Assembly: GCF_021730445.1 (NCBI RefSeq)
Contig: NZ_JADNRM010000017.1
Coordinates: 1-64,000, forward strand
Reading direction: 5' to 3'
DNA length: 64,000 nt
DNA from: Phocaeicola faecalis
GTDB lineage: Bacteria; Bacteroidota; Bacteroidia; Bacteroidales; Bacteroidaceae
Part shown: positions 1 to 8,864 of the stretch, one piece after another
Layout of the letters: the number at the start of each line of letters is the position of its first letter
How positions within the stretch are numbered: position 1 is the first letter of the stretch
Notes under the pieces: model-generated
Told to the model about the DNA's origin: nothing
The model's database searches: none
What the model saw: the letters and a program-made list of their open reading frames with translations, nothing else
Translations under genes and position numbers: made by a program

Positions 1-273
1 CCATAGTCTTTATGAGAAATAAGTATACATTTCAATCATATTGTCACGTTTCTTGCATTTTGCTTGTAGGGGCAGGCTGAAAAGAGGTGTAGAAAGTACA
101 CAAGGGATTGTGAAGGGACTCGGGAAGCGCGGCTGAAGGGAGGATGAGGGGATGTGCTGTCATTCTTAACCGACTGATTATGTGAGTGTTTTAATTAAAA
201 TGTAAGGATGAACGGAAAAGAAGGATGACCGGCTTAATGAGGGGATGATGCAATCTGCCCCTACATGAAAAAC

Positions 274-399
274 ATACCGAGCTTTATTAAAAAGATGCCG
301 AGCTTTTCTGAAAACACAACGACCTTTTTCAAAAAGACTTTGAGTTTTTTTTTAAACACCAAGGTCTTTTTGGAAAACATCAAAGTCTTTTTTGCAGCA
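274..399 (+). repeat. Six degenerate 21-bp tandem repeats
   Basis: Six consecutive 21-nt units share the pattern A-rich, then a TTT core, then AAA. They lie in frame in a 60-codon open frame starting at 265, where each unit reads as seven residues with Phe at position 4 (IPSFIKK, MPSFSEN, TTTFFKK, TLSFFLN, TKVFLEN, IKVFFAA). Whether the frame is translated is unknown. No promoter or ribosome site is evident. Confidence 0.6.
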
Positions 400-443
400 T
401 GGGAAGTGTGTCAAAACGAAACTGGGCTATCCCATCGTCAGTT

Positions 444-513
444 GTAGGGGCAGGGTTCGCCTGCCCGAAGACACAAAACAAACCGTTTTCGGGCGAGCAA
501 ACCTCGCCCCTAC
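444..513. repeat. GTAGGGGC-type inverted repeat (REP-like)
   Basis: The left arm (444-468) begins GTAGGGGCAGGGTTCGCC and the right arm (488-513) is its near-perfect complement, ending GCCCCTAC. The loop is about 19 nt. The same word occurs singly near 66 and 255, so this looks like a dispersed extragenic palindromic repeat, possibly a MITE or REP unit. Confidence 0.65.
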
Positions 514-676
514 GCACGAAACGACAGCATTATCCACATTTTGACCCCCCTGTTTGTAAAGTGTGTACGTACGCATCGGTCTACACATACGGTGGCATAA
601 GCCCACACGTATATATGTCATTGTGTCAGGCTCCGTCATATTGAGGTGCCGGGATTGGATTAGTTTGTCTTCCCTC

Positions 677-707
677 TTGACAAAGGCTTTTTTATGTTGT
701 ATATTTG
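677..707 (+). promoter_or_regulatory. Bacteroides-type promoter for the VirE-type gene
   Basis: TTG at 677-679 is separated by 20 nt from TATATTTG at 700-707. This fits the Bacteroides -33/-7 arrangement (TTTG, 19-21 nt, TAnnTTTG). Transcription would start around 714, close to the start codon at 737. Confidence 0.75.
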
Positions 708-736
708 TAGTTCGTCAAATCTAAAAAGAAGTGCTC

Positions 737-2566
737 ATGAATGTATTCGCCACTCTCAAAACAGTCTTCTTCGGAAGCAAATTCCTGTCAAGCCCTGTTC
801 CCTCCGACGGAACACCGCGCCGTGACCTCGTATCTGCCCTCAACGGATTGATGCCGCTTTGTCGGACCATGCCCGGTGTGCACCTGGCAGTGGATATTCG
901 CGAAGGCCGGGTGGCTTTGGTGTTGGACTGGACTCCGCGCACCGACAGAAATGCGCTGGCGGGCAGTTACCATTATATAGTTTCCGATGAAGACGGAGTG
1001 AAGGAAGTGGACAAGTCACAGGTTCTTCTTGCTGAAAACGGCAAGGGAAACTTGCCGGAAAGCAGAGACGGTTTTTTCGGGTGTCCGACAAACTTAACAG
1101 AAGAAACGGAGGAAGATTCCGTGCGACTGGGAAGCGTTCAAAAGGTTATGAATACTGTAGGCTCGAAAGACATTAAAAAGGAAGTCGAACCAACATCTTT
1201 GGAAGATATCCGAAAGGAACTCGGAGTGAAGTCCTCGAAATATATTGAAAATAAAGTCGGAGTGATATCTTCGAAAGACATCCGAAAGGAGCCCGGACTG
1301 AAATCCTCGAAAGATGTTGAAAAGGAAGTCGGACCGATATCTTTGGAAGATACTGAAAAGGAAGCCGCGCCCATATCTCCGGAAAAAACTGTTGGGAAGG
1401 CGAAATCACGTTCCTTAATGCAGGAAGTGACCGCTTTTCTCACCTCCCGCTACCACTTCCGGTTCAACGTGCTGACCGAGGAAACCGAGGTGGCGGGCGT
1501 GGAACACAGTATTCCCGATGACCATTTGCGCTACGCCAAGGTGGACGAACGGTGGATGAACTCGCTCAGTCTGGAAGCCATCGAAGCGGGCATAGACTGC
1601 TGGGACAGGGATATCCAACGCTTTGTGCGCTCGCGCCGCATCAGCGAATACCATCCCTTTACCGCCTACTTTGAGCAGCTTCCCGAATGGGACGGCACCG
1701 ACCGGGTATCGGCACTCGCCCGCAGGGTGTCCGACGACCCGGTATGGGTGAACGGTTTCCACCGCTGGATGCTGGGACTCTCCGCCCAATGGATGCAGTT
1801 CCGGCCGGATACCAACCGCGCCAACAGCGTGGCACCCCTGCTGGTGAGCAGTCGTCAGGGACTGGGGAAAAGTACGTTCTGCCGCCTGTTGATGCCCGAT
1901 GCGCTGAAAGCCTACTATACAGAGAGTTATGACCTCAGTTCCCCGGCATCCGCCGAAGCCAGGTTAGCTGCCTACGGCCTGATTAACCTGGATGAATTCG
2001 ACAAACTCAGCGCGTCCAAAATGCCCCTGCTGAAGAATCTGATGCAGGCTTCCGCGCTGAATATTCGCAAGGCCTACAAACGCAGTGCCTCGGCACTTCC
2101 CCGCATCGCCTCGTTCATCGGCACCAGCAACCGGGAAGACCTGTTGGTGGACCGCACCGGCTCGCGACGTTTTCTCTGTGTCAGTCTGGAACACGCCATT
2201 GACTGCGTCACGCCTGTAGAGCATGAGCAACTGTACGCCCAACTCAAGGCGGAGCTTCTGTCCGGTGAACGCGGCTGGTTTAACAAGGAAGAGGAACAGG
2301 CCATACAGCAACACAACGCACTGTTCTACAAGCATGTACCCGAAGAGGAGGTGTTCCGCCTCTGTTTCCGCTTTGCCACGGAAGAGGACCATCCGCAGGA
2401 GGTGCTGACCCTTTCCGCCACCCAGTTGTTCGAGCGGATGAAGTCCGCCCATCCCTCGGCCATGAGGGGTATGACGGCCTACAGCCTGAGTCGCATCCTG
2501 CCCCAGTTGGGCGAGCGGGTGCATACTGCCAAGGGGAATGTGTATCGGGTGGTGGAATCGTATTAG
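737..2566 (+). CDS. VirE/BT4734-like protein with a P-loop helicase-like domain
   Basis: A 610-residue protein. The N-terminal part resembles the BT4734/BF3469 VirE N-domain of Bacteroides. The C-terminal half (about 290-610) resembles the virulence-associated E family of primase/helicase-like ATPases, with a P-loop-like QGLGKST near residue 375 and a LINLDEFDK Walker B region. Residues 142-213 are six 12-residue tandem repeats of the type SSKDIRKEPGLK. GTG at 731 is an alternative start, but ATG at 737 fits better. The promoter is directly upstream. Two decayed fragments of a close copy lie at 58916-59084 and 59963-60078. The role is unknown; relatives often occur near mobile DNA. Confidence 0.75.
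   Translation: MNVFATLKTVFFGSKFLSSPVPSDGTPRRDLVSALNGLMPLCRTMPGVHLAVDIREGRVALVLDWTPRTDRNALAGSYHYIVSDEDGVKEVDKSQVLLAENGKGNLPESRDGFFGCPTNLTEETEEDSVRLGSVQKVMNTVGSKDIKKEVEPTSLEDIRKELGVKSSKYIENKVGVISSKDIRKEPGLKSSKDVEKEVGPISLEDTEKEAAPISPEKTVGKAKSRSLMQEVTAFLTSRYHFRFNVLTEETEVAGVEHSIPDDHLRYAKVDERWMNSLSLEAIEAGIDCWDRDIQRFVRSRRISEYHPFTAYFEQLPEWDGTDRVSALARRVSDDPVWVNGFHRWMLGLSAQWMQFRPDTNRANSVAPLLVSSRQGLGKSTFCRLLMPDALKAYYTESYDLSSPASAEARLAAYGLINLDEFDKLSASKMPLLKNLMQASALNIRKAYKRSASALPRIASFIGTSNREDLLVDRTGSRRFLCVSLEHAIDCVTPVEHEQLYAQLKAELLSGERGWFNKEEEQAIQQHNALFYKHVPEEEVFRLCFRFATEEDHPQEVLTLSATQLFERMKSAHPSAMRGMTAYSLSRILPQLGERVHTAKGNVYRVVESY
1160..1375 (+). repeat. Six 36-bp in-frame tandem repeats in the VirE-type gene
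   Basis: Six 36-nt units encode 12-residue repeats beginning SKD, SLED, SSKY, SSKD, SSKD and SLED, each with a charged K/E core and a following G/P. They form a hydrophilic linker between the N-domain and the ATPase-like domain. Such repeats can change copy number by slippage. Confidence 0.8.
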
Positions 2567-2764
2567 CAATAGTGGAAGCTTTATCAGCAGTTCGTTAGGC
2601 TTGTTCATGCCGGATAAATACCGGAGAAACAACGTAGAATCAATGGATAACTGGACTTTACAGACTTGCTAACCACCGCAGTAGTATAAAATAGTTTAAC
2701 AATGTATAATTGGTGGTAAGATAACAACAACCAGTCTTTAAAAGGCATATTTTTATTAAAGATT
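2567..2764. other. Intergenic region after the VirE-type gene
   Basis: AT-rich spacer with no recognisable gene, hairpin or strong promoter. Confidence 0.5.
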
Positions 2765-2953
2765 ATGAGGAACACAGCAAACATAAATAATATCTCTGGA
2801 AGTAACCGATTTTTCATGTCCTTACTGTCCCTTGCCTTCTTTTTGTTTGCCATTGTTTGCCGTCCTTTGGCTGCCCGGACTTTTAAGGGAGGAGGACTGA
2901 CTTCTGCTCTTTATAATTTGGAAAAACTATTAAAACAACAGCATAAAGAGTAA
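2765..2953 (+). CDS. Possible small membrane or secreted protein
   Basis: A 62-codon frame with one strong hydrophobic segment (about residues 17-36, SLLSLAFFLFAIVCRP) followed by a short charged tail. It ends 18 nt before the MG2-like gene and lies on the same strand, so it could be the first gene of that unit. No family is recognised. It may be a real small exported protein or the remnant of a larger gene. Confidence 0.35.
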   Translation: MRNTANINNISGSNRFFMSLLSLAFFLFAIVCRPLAARTFKGGGLTSALYNLEKLLKQQHKE

Positions 2954-2971
2954 TCTTTATCATAAAAAATA

Positions 2972-5293
2972 ATGGAAATGCGGCTTTATAATGTAAGGTT
3001 ATTATTTTTCTTTTTCCTGTGTCTGTTGATTGGTCATACGCTTACTTGCCATTCGCAGGAGAGAACCATGCCGGAATCCAGAGAACTTGTCTACCTCCAG
3101 ACGGACAAAGGGATTTATGAGACGGGTGAAGACCTTTGGTTCAAGACATACGTTATGGATGCTCAGAACCTTGCTCTTTCCGAGCGAAGCAAGACGCTGT
3201 TTGTGGAGATGCTCAATGCCAAGGATAGCATCGTGTGGCAGGAGAAATATCCCGTCCTCTCCGGTATTGCCGAAGGGCACATGTATATAGATAAGGACTT
3301 GAAAGAGGGCGATTACCGCATCCATGCCTATACCCGCTTTTCTTTTCTGAATGACACGTTGCGTCCGGTCTATCCCAAGAAGATACGTGTTGTAAAGAGC
3401 ATAGCCTACAAAGGAACGGACAGCCCTCAGGAAAAAGACCAACCTGTCGCCCGTCTTTCGTTCTTCCCCGAAGGTGGTGATTTGATTGATGGCATCCCCA
3501 CCAAGGTGGCTTTCAAGGCACAGGATGCCAAAGGGATGCCCGCAAAAGTGGCAGGCCGATTGCAGGAAAACGGCAAGGAAATTGCGCGTTTGGAAACCGT
3601 GCATGATGGCATGGGATTTGTTTTCATACTTCCGCGAAAAGAATCATCCTACAAAGTAGTATTGTCCGATGGTCGGGAGTTTCCGTTTGCCGAGGTGACA
3701 GCTTCCGGCATGTCCATCCACCTGCGGAAACAGACCGATGAGTATTTGGAATTTCATCTTTCCCAGCCCAAGGAAGCTACTCCACAGAAAATAAGGCTGA
3801 CAGGCAGAATGAGAGGCAAACTCTATTGTATGGCGGAAGGTACTTTACAGAATATTCTACGGATTAAGATTCCTGTCAAAGAGTTTCCCTTACAGGGCAT
3901 AGCCGAGTTCACTTTATATAATGAGAACGGCCAGCCAATGGCGGAACGCTTGGTATATGTCCATCCCGAGCGTAAGTTGCACATCGAGTTGAACACGGAC
4001 AGTGCACGCTACTTTACCCGTGGCAAAGGCAAGCTGAACGTAAAGGTAACGGACGAGGCGGGCAAGCCTGTACAGGCGCATTTGGGGCTGAGTCTTTTCG
4101 ATGGTGCTTATCAGAATGAGTTGAATCCAGAGAATATGCTATCGTATTGTTTACTTTCCACCGAGATAAAGGGTAATATCCACAATCCGGCGTATTACTT
4201 TGATGGCAACAACAAAGACCGCCTGTCAGCTCTTGATTTATTGCTTCTCACCCAAGGATGGCGCAGGTATGTATGGGAGAAGGCTGATACGGCAATGCTG
4301 GCGGACTGTTTCCTTTCGGATGAAATCAAGGGAAGGCAGATTCTCGGCAAGAAAAAGAAGCGGAAAGAGTTGGGGAATGGAGAGCAGTTGCTACAAGTTT
4401 CCGGTCCAAGCACTGAAAGCCGTTTTGTGCTTATAGACTCTTTGGGAAAGTTCGTGGTGCCGACGGACTTGATGCTCGGATTGCGAGGCGGATATGTCTA
4501 TTTGAAACCCATGCTGGATAAAGACGAATACAAGCCTTCCGTCATCGTGGAAGAGACTTTTGGTAAGGCAGGCAGCTTGCGGAAGTCTTGCCAGTCTTAT
4601 TTCCCATATATGAATCCTTCGCAAGTGTTGTCGGAATTGCAGCTTGATTATCCCATTATCAGTCAGGATAGCAGTATTCTTTTGTCTGAGATAACAGTTA
4701 CAGGTAAGAAAGGAAGAGTGTTTCGGGATAAGATGATGGGAAGATTGGATAGTTTGGCACAAATGACTTTGGGAGTTTCATGGATTTGCGGATGTAAGTC
4801 AGATTGTGGAACCTTCCTGAATGATTATAAAGGATATTCACATCATCCAATAGGATGTCCGGGTGCTCCACCCAAAAAGAAAGCACCTCCTGTTATTGGA
4901 GAGACGTATGCGCTTATAAAATATGAACCTGTGGGGAAAAAAGGTGAATGGAATGATGGATGGATTGTAACTGCTAAGGATCATGTCATTTATCAGGGAG
5001 AGGAATTTACCGAAGAAGAACTTCTTCGCATGAACAACCTATGGCGTGTAAAAGGCTATTACGGCACGCGTGAGTTCTACCAACCCGATGAGCTGGACAT
5101 GCAAAGCCCGATGCCGGATGCGCGGAACGTCTTGCTGTGGAAACCGGACATTGTCACCGATGAGAAAGGAGAAGCCGAAGTGGAGTTCTTCTGCTCGGAC
5201 ATCAATACAAGTTTTGTGGGCGTGATGGAAGGGACGGATGGCTTAGGAAACTTAGGCACGTCGCAATGTGAGTTCAGGGTACTGAAACCATAA
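2972..5293 (+). CDS. Secreted macroglobulin (MG2)-like protein, copy 1
   Basis: A 773-residue protein with an N-terminal hydrophobic signal (about residues 9-28). It is followed by a region resembling the MG2 domain of alpha-2-macroglobulin-type proteins common in Bacteroidetes (YLQTDKGIYETGEDLWFKTY). A second conserved part is the C-terminal domain (LLWKPDIVTDEKGEAEVEF). The segment around ITVTGKKGRVFRDKMMGRLD sits where larger relatives have a TonB-plug-like domain. It is probably cell-surface or periplasmic; function unknown. A close paralogue lies at 54656-56941 on the far side of the ICE. The two are almost identical over long blocks but differ in the signal peptide and in two internal blocks (about codons 267-320 and 595-675). 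ATG at 2978 is a possible alternative start. Confidence 0.7.
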   Translation: MEMRLYNVRLLFFFFLCLLIGHTLTCHSQERTMPESRELVYLQTDKGIYETGEDLWFKTYVMDAQNLALSERSKTLFVEMLNAKDSIVWQEKYPVLSGIAEGHMYIDKDLKEGDYRIHAYTRFSFLNDTLRPVYPKKIRVVKSIAYKGTDSPQEKDQPVARLSFFPEGGDLIDGIPTKVAFKAQDAKGMPAKVAGRLQENGKEIARLETVHDGMGFVFILPRKESSYKVVLSDGREFPFAEVTASGMSIHLRKQTDEYLEFHLSQPKEATPQKIRLTGRMRGKLYCMAEGTLQNILRIKIPVKEFPLQGIAEFTLYNENGQPMAERLVYVHPERKLHIELNTDSARYFTRGKGKLNVKVTDEAGKPVQAHLGLSLFDGAYQNELNPENMLSYCLLSTEIKGNIHNPAYYFDGNNKDRLSALDLLLLTQGWRRYVWEKADTAMLADCFLSDEIKGRQILGKKKKRKELGNGEQLLQVSGPSTESRFVLIDSLGKFVVPTDLMLGLRGGYVYLKPMLDKDEYKPSVIVEETFGKAGSLRKSCQSYFPYMNPSQVLSELQLDYPIISQDSSILLSEITVTGKKGRVFRDKMMGRLDSLAQMTLGVSWICGCKSDCGTFLNDYKGYSHHPIGCPGAPPKKKAPPVIGETYALIKYEPVGKKGEWNDGWIVTAKDHVIYQGEEFTEEELLRMNNLWRVKGYYGTREFYQPDELDMQSPMPDARNVLLWKPDIVTDEKGEAEVEFFCSDINTSFVGVMEGTDGLGNLGTSQCEFRVLKP

Positions 5294-5331
5294 TCATCCA
5301 TAAAGGTATGAAAGAAACCGATATGGATTTT

Positions 5332-5341
5332 GTACATTTGC
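5332..5341 (+). other. Left attachment core of the ICE (GTACATTTGC)
   Basis: This 10-mer matches GTANNTTTGC, the core shared by CTnDOT-family att sites. It lies 38 bp after the stop codon of the chromosomal MG2-like gene and before the first ICE-specific DNA. It has the same orientation as GTAACTTTGC at 54508, as required for two att sites flanking an integrated element. Only the two N positions differ. Confidence 0.75.
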
Positions 5342-5640
5342 ATCCTGAAGTTACGAAAAGAGTGTAATTTATTGGAAATGAGCGTAGGTTAATTGCTCTT
5401 GATAGTAATAGGTTACGATTTAGTTAGTTATCTACTGCATTATCCTTCTGCGCGTTGCGTAACCTTCAAAGAACTCTTCGTATGCAAAAGTAGCTATTTA
5501 ATTCGAGATTTTGATATAAACTCCCGTTTTTTATCCCCTCATTCATAAGAATTTTCCGTAAAAGCGGTATTGTCCGTCGGCACACCATTGCCCAAAACGA
5601 GTTTGGAACAAACGTGTGCCGACTACCGCATAGCTGGAGA

Positions 5641-5700
5641 AAAGGGCATTGCCTCACGCCTAAACGATGTTTAGACAGATGAAGCAATGCCCCTTTCTTT
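5641..5700. terminator. Two-tier hairpin near the ICE left end
   Basis: AAAGGGCATTGC (5641-5652) pairs with GCAATGCCCCTTT (5684-5696, one bulge). An inner stem TAAAC/GTTTA (5661-5673) sits in the loop. The plus strand continues TTCTTTT, so it can act as a terminator insulating the element from chromosomal transcription, possibly in both directions. Confidence 0.6.
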
Positions 5701-5796
5701 TGCGCCTATGCCAAGAGATGCTTTTACGGGTTTTCAAATGATTTTTCTTTTTTCGCTGTCTCTTTTGCCGGAAGCGGAAAGTGAATGCAGAGTGTG

Positions 5797-6060
5797 TCAG
5801 CCTGCCCCATGAATGAAACAGGCGCCCACACACAGCCGGACAAACCGGGAAGAATGATTGTTGCCACCCGGCTGAACAAGTTCCGTCGGATCGGAAACAA
5901 TCATACTTCCTTTGTTGTGGTTTGCCCTTTTCACGCTTCCGGTGATGTCTTTTTCCTTTTGGTGATTCTTTTTTTTACGGATTTTCCCCTGAAGTTTTTT
6001 TCTACACAATCTGCCTCTGTTTTCGTTTACCTCCATTTTGCGCCTTTCAGTAAGCCGCAT
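5797..6060 (-). CDS. Possible small basic protein at the ICE left end
   Basis: An 87-codon minus-strand frame whose first half is very basic (RKKLQGKIRKKK). It starts shortly downstream of a TACCTTTG box at 6086-6093 on the same strand; ATG at 6036 is an alternative start. No family is recognised. The promoter-like box is the main support. Confidence 0.25.
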   Translation of the reverse strand: MRLTERRKMEVNENRGRLCRKKLQGKIRKKKNHQKEKDITGSVKRANHNKGSMIVSDPTELVQPGGNNHSSRFVRLCVGACFIHGAG

Positions 6061-6085
6061 CAGTCAGTCATTTTCGTTCTGGGCG

Positions 6086-6093
6086 CAAAGGTA
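6086..6093 (-). promoter_or_regulatory. Promoter-like -7 box on the minus strand
   Basis: Read on the minus strand the sequence is TACCTTTG, a perfect TAnnTTTG box. A TTG lies 22 nt upstream, slightly beyond the usual 19-21 nt. It would drive leftward transcription into the ICE end. Confidence 0.4.
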
Positions 6094-6356
6094 ATTCCGG
6101 GATTGGACGGGAAAGCAAGGTCAAGCCTCCTGTTTTCGGTAAAAATCTCCAGCCCTGCGGGTAGTATTTTGACCGAAAAACCTTGCATTCCCTAATCCCT
6201 ACCTTTTCAAGCACCCGAAACGAAAACGACCGATGCGACAGAAAGACGCATAAAAAAAATGTCGGATAAACGAGAGGCAGATAAGATAGTTTGAAACTCA
6301 ACTCCCTCAGCTCTTGAATCCGCATTAAAAACAAAAAAATCAAAAACAGCGAAGAT

Positions 6357-6572
6357 ATGACGGCAACGGCAAATTTCAGACAAATGGCGCAACACATCGG
6401 GTTGGCGATATGCGGCTTGATGATGCGCACCGCCTTCGGGGTGTTCGGCATCCTTTGGGGCATCATCAGAGAGATTGTAAACGGAGTGTTCCGAGTGGCG
6501 ATAGGTGTAATCGTGGCTATCCTTTCCACCATTGCCTTCTTTGGCTTCATCCTTTGGTTATTCACCCTTTAA
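6357..6572 (+). CDS. Small two-segment membrane protein
   Basis: A 71-residue protein that is almost entirely hydrophobic, with segments at about residues 15-37 and 43-70. It is the first gene of the plus-strand accessory block that runs to 9702. The function is unknown; small membrane proteins of this kind are found beside PcfK/PcfJ genes in Bacteroides ICEs. Confidence 0.65.
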   Translation: MTATANFRQMAQHIGLAICGLMMRTAFGVFGILWGIIREIVNGVFRVAIGVIVAILSTIAFFGFILWLFTL

Positions 6573-6583
6573 CCCTTACCGAC

Positions 6584-6805
6584 ATGGCAAAAAGAAACAG
6601 CAAGACGGCAGCGCAGCAGTGCAGATATTACGAGGTGGACAACATCTTCGTGTATATGGTGGAAACGTACATCAACGGCAATTTTGAAACTTTCCGAAGA
6701 TTGTACCACGAACTGAACAAGGACGCACGGAGGGATTTCATGGACTTCCTTCTCAGCGAGGTAGAGCCGACCTATTGGAGAGAGATACTGAAACAGATAA
6801 TCTAA
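6584..6805 (+). CDS. Small ICE protein of unknown function
   Basis: A 73-residue soluble, acidic protein (MAKRNSKTAAQQCRYYEVDN...). The ATG at 6584, 11 bp after the previous stop codon, is preferred to a longer frame that would overlap the upstream gene. It is rich in aromatic residues and has a predicted helical core (FRRLYHELNKDARRDFMDFLL). No family is recognised. It lies 13 bp before the PcfK-like gene and is probably in its operon. Confidence 0.65.
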   Translation: MAKRNSKTAAQQCRYYEVDNIFVYMVETYINGNFETFRRLYHELNKDARRDFMDFLLSEVEPTYWREILKQII

Positions 6806-6818
6806 AAATGACAGCGAT

Positions 6819-7235
6819 ATGAAAGGAACAGACCATTTCAAGAGAACGATATATATGTACTTGGAACAGCGTGCGGAGGAAGATGCGCTATTTGCAAAGA
6901 AGTACCGCAACCCTGCCAAGAACATGGACGAGTGCGTGACCCACATTCTGAACTATGTGCAGAAAAGCGGTTGCAACGGTTTCACGGACGGAGAGATATT
7001 CGGGCAAGCCATCCACTACTATGAGGAAAACGAGATAGAGGTGGGCAAACCGATGGACTGCCAAGTGGTTGTGAACCACGTTGTGAAACTCACGGCAGAG
7101 GAAAAGGCGGAGGCACGTCAGAACGCTGTCCGCAAATACCAAGAGGAGGAACTCCGCAAGTTGCAGAACCGCCACAGACCGTCAGCGAGAAAAGAAAACC
7201 AACCCCAACCCTCATTATTTGATTTAGGCTTATGA
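6819..7235 (+). CDS. PcfK-like protein
   Basis: A 138-residue protein matching the PcfK family, first named on an enterococcal conjugative plasmid and common on Bacteroides ICEs. It shows the features FKRTIYMYLEQRAEEDALFA and a C-terminal lysine/arginine-rich tail ending PSLFDLGL. The biochemical role is unknown. Its stop codon overlaps the start of the PcfJ-like gene in an ATGA arrangement, which indicates translational coupling. Confidence 0.8.
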   Translation: MKGTDHFKRTIYMYLEQRAEEDALFAKKYRNPAKNMDECVTHILNYVQKSGCNGFTDGEIFGQAIHYYEENEIEVGKPMDCQVVVNHVVKLTAEEKAEARQNAVRKYQEEELRKLQNRHRPSARKENQPQPSLFDLGL

Positions 7236-8563
7236 AACCGAAGACCAAGATACAGAAAGAGGTGGCAAGACTTTCCGCCAACCTTCGCCCCATATCAGCG
7301 ACACAAATAGATTGGGCATACCGCCACTGCGTTGAGCATATCGGCTACCGCACCAAGAAAGGGAACATCACCTGTTCCGACTGCGGTCACGAGTGGCACA
7401 GCGACAGCGGACTATGCGACACCCTTGAAGGCTGCACCTGCCCCAAATGCCATGCCGAACTCAAAGTGCAGGACACACGCAGACGCATCTACAAGGAAAC
7501 GCAGAATTTCAGCGTGATAACCACCTGCAAAGGGTATCAGGTAATCCGCGTGGCGCAGGTCAGATGCGAGAGCAGGAAAGGCGAACCGATGCGTTTCTAC
7601 TGCCACGAGGTCGTGCAGCGTTGGATTTCACCCGACGGCAAGGTTACGGACATGGCGTTGCTCCGTGGCTTCCTTTTCTGCTATTGCGATGTGTGGGCAT
7701 TAGGCAGCGATATGGAGGTAAGACCGCACAACAGCCTATACGATGATGTGGTGGCAAGAAGCTGTGCATATCCAAAGATGAGGATATTGCCCCAACTCAG
7801 ACGTAACGGCTTCAAGGGCGATTTCCACGGCATCTCCCCCGTGCGTCTTTTCAAAGCCTTGCTTTCAGACCCAAGAATTGAAACCCTTATGAAAGGCGGT
7901 GAGATTGAGGTCATGAAACACTTTCTTTTCAATACCCGTACTGCCGATGAATGTTGGGCATCATATCTGATTGCCAAGCGTCACAAGTATCAGATAGACA
8001 ACCTCTCAATGTGGTGCGACTATCTGCGTATGCTCAAAAAACTCGGTCAAGACCTCCGTAACCCGAAGAACATCTGTCCCGAAGATTTCATGGCGGCACA
8101 CGACAACGCAACCCGAAAAATTGAAGCCATACACGAGAAGGAAAGAGCCGCAGAGCAACGCCGTTGGGAGATTGAAAGGCGTGAGCGTGAGCAACAGCGA
8201 CAACTCCAACGAAAGAAAGATGCGGAGGATTTCATCGCCAACAAATCCAAATTCTTCGGCTTGGTAATCACGGACGAGGAAATAATCGTCAAGGTGCTTG
8301 AAAGCATAGACGAGTATTACAACGAGGGCAAGACGCAGGGCATCTGCGTGTTTGGCAGTGGATACTACAAGAAAGCCGACACCCTCATACTATCGGCAAG
8401 GATTGGCGATGAGATTATTGAAACCGTAGAGGTGGACTTGCGAACCCTCGAAGTGGTGCAGTGCCACGGCAAGCACAACCAGGACACCGAATATCACGAG
8501 CGCATCATAGACCTTGTGAACAAGAACGCCAACCTTATCCGTGAGCGGATGAAAGCGGCATAG
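7232..8563 (+). CDS. PcfJ-like protein with a zinc ribbon
   Basis: A 443-residue protein of the PcfJ family. An N-terminal zinc-ribbon-like motif is visible (CSDCGHEW at about residues 48-55 and CPKCHAEL near 70-77). A long charged coiled-coil stretch lies near residues 295-335 (EKERAAEQRRWEIERREREQ). It overlaps pcfK by 4 bp. PcfJ proteins occur next to PcfK on conjugative elements; an accessory DNA-processing role is an inference only. Confidence 0.8.
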   Translation: MKPKTKIQKEVARLSANLRPISATQIDWAYRHCVEHIGYRTKKGNITCSDCGHEWHSDSGLCDTLEGCTCPKCHAELKVQDTRRRIYKETQNFSVITTCKGYQVIRVAQVRCESRKGEPMRFYCHEVVQRWISPDGKVTDMALLRGFLFCYCDVWALGSDMEVRPHNSLYDDVVARSCAYPKMRILPQLRRNGFKGDFHGISPVRLFKALLSDPRIETLMKGGEIEVMKHFLFNTRTADECWASYLIAKRHKYQIDNLSMWCDYLRMLKKLGQDLRNPKNICPEDFMAAHDNATRKIEAIHEKERAAEQRRWEIERREREQQRQLQRKKDAEDFIANKSKFFGLVITDEEIIVKVLESIDEYYNEGKTQGICVFGSGYYKKADTLILSARIGDEIIETVEVDLRTLEVVQCHGKHNQDTEYHERIIDLVNKNANLIRERMKAA

Positions 8564-8587
8564 CATAACCCCTAAAACAACATTGAT

Positions 8588-8845
8588 ATGGAAGTAAGAA
8601 TTGAAAGTATGATTTGTGTGTGGGATGATGCAATCCCCACGATGTTCCTTGAATTTGTGAACCTCCTCACTCTCACAACGAGTGAGGGGGAATTGAGAAA
8701 GAGCGTAAAGGAGTTTGCCGAGAAGCACGAACTTGACAAGTTTTTCCTTTACGGCTTCGGCTCACACCATTTCTACCTGCACCAACGCTACACAAGCAAC
8801 CCCGAAATGGTGATGAAGAACAGAGTTCTGTCAGTACATTTTTAA
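8588..8845 (+). CDS. Small ICE protein of unknown function
   Basis: An 85-residue protein starting MEVRIESMICVWDDAIPT, 24 bp downstream of the pcfJ-like gene and on the same strand. No motif with a known function is visible. It is one of four small proteins that follow pcfJ and are probably co-transcribed with it. Confidence 0.65.
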   Translation: MEVRIESMICVWDDAIPTMFLEFVNLLTLTTSEGELRKSVKEFAEKHELDKFFLYGFGSHHFYLHQRYTSNPEMVMKNRVLSVHF

Positions 8846-8864
8846 CCATCTAAAAAGCAACATT

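Larger units (their letters stand above)
1..676. other. Intergenic region upstream of the VirE-type gene
   Basis: No convincing gene is visible here. The stretch holds a degenerate 21-bp tandem repeat (274-399) inside a 60-codon open frame (265-447), an inverted repeat built on GTAGGGGC (444-513), and scattered further copies of the word GTAGGGGCAG or its complement (near 66 and 255). Such dispersed words are typical of short extragenic repeats. Confidence 0.6.
5342..6356. other. Non-coding left end of the ICE
   Basis: About 1 kb without a convincing gene. It contains a two-tier hairpin at 5641-5700, a minus-strand promoter-like box TACCTTTG at 6086-6093, and a weak minus-strand frame below it. 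The first few hundred bases are where integrase arm sites would be expected; none could be identified by eye. Confidence 0.55.

Noticed and set aside
698-708. GTATATTTGT as a left ICE boundary including the VirE gene
   Set aside because: It is a -7 box with a well-spaced TTG, lacks the final C, and the following genes have copies on the right chromosomal flank.
5491-5500. GCAAAAGTAG near 5484 as a left att core
   Set aside because: It matches only 9 of 10 bases in inverted orientation relative to the right core; GTACATTTGC at 5332 is perfect and correctly oriented.
5785-6195. 136-codon plus-strand frame in the ICE left end
   Set aside because: Low-complexity, Phe-rich translation, no start signals, and it overlaps a promoter-like box on the other strand.
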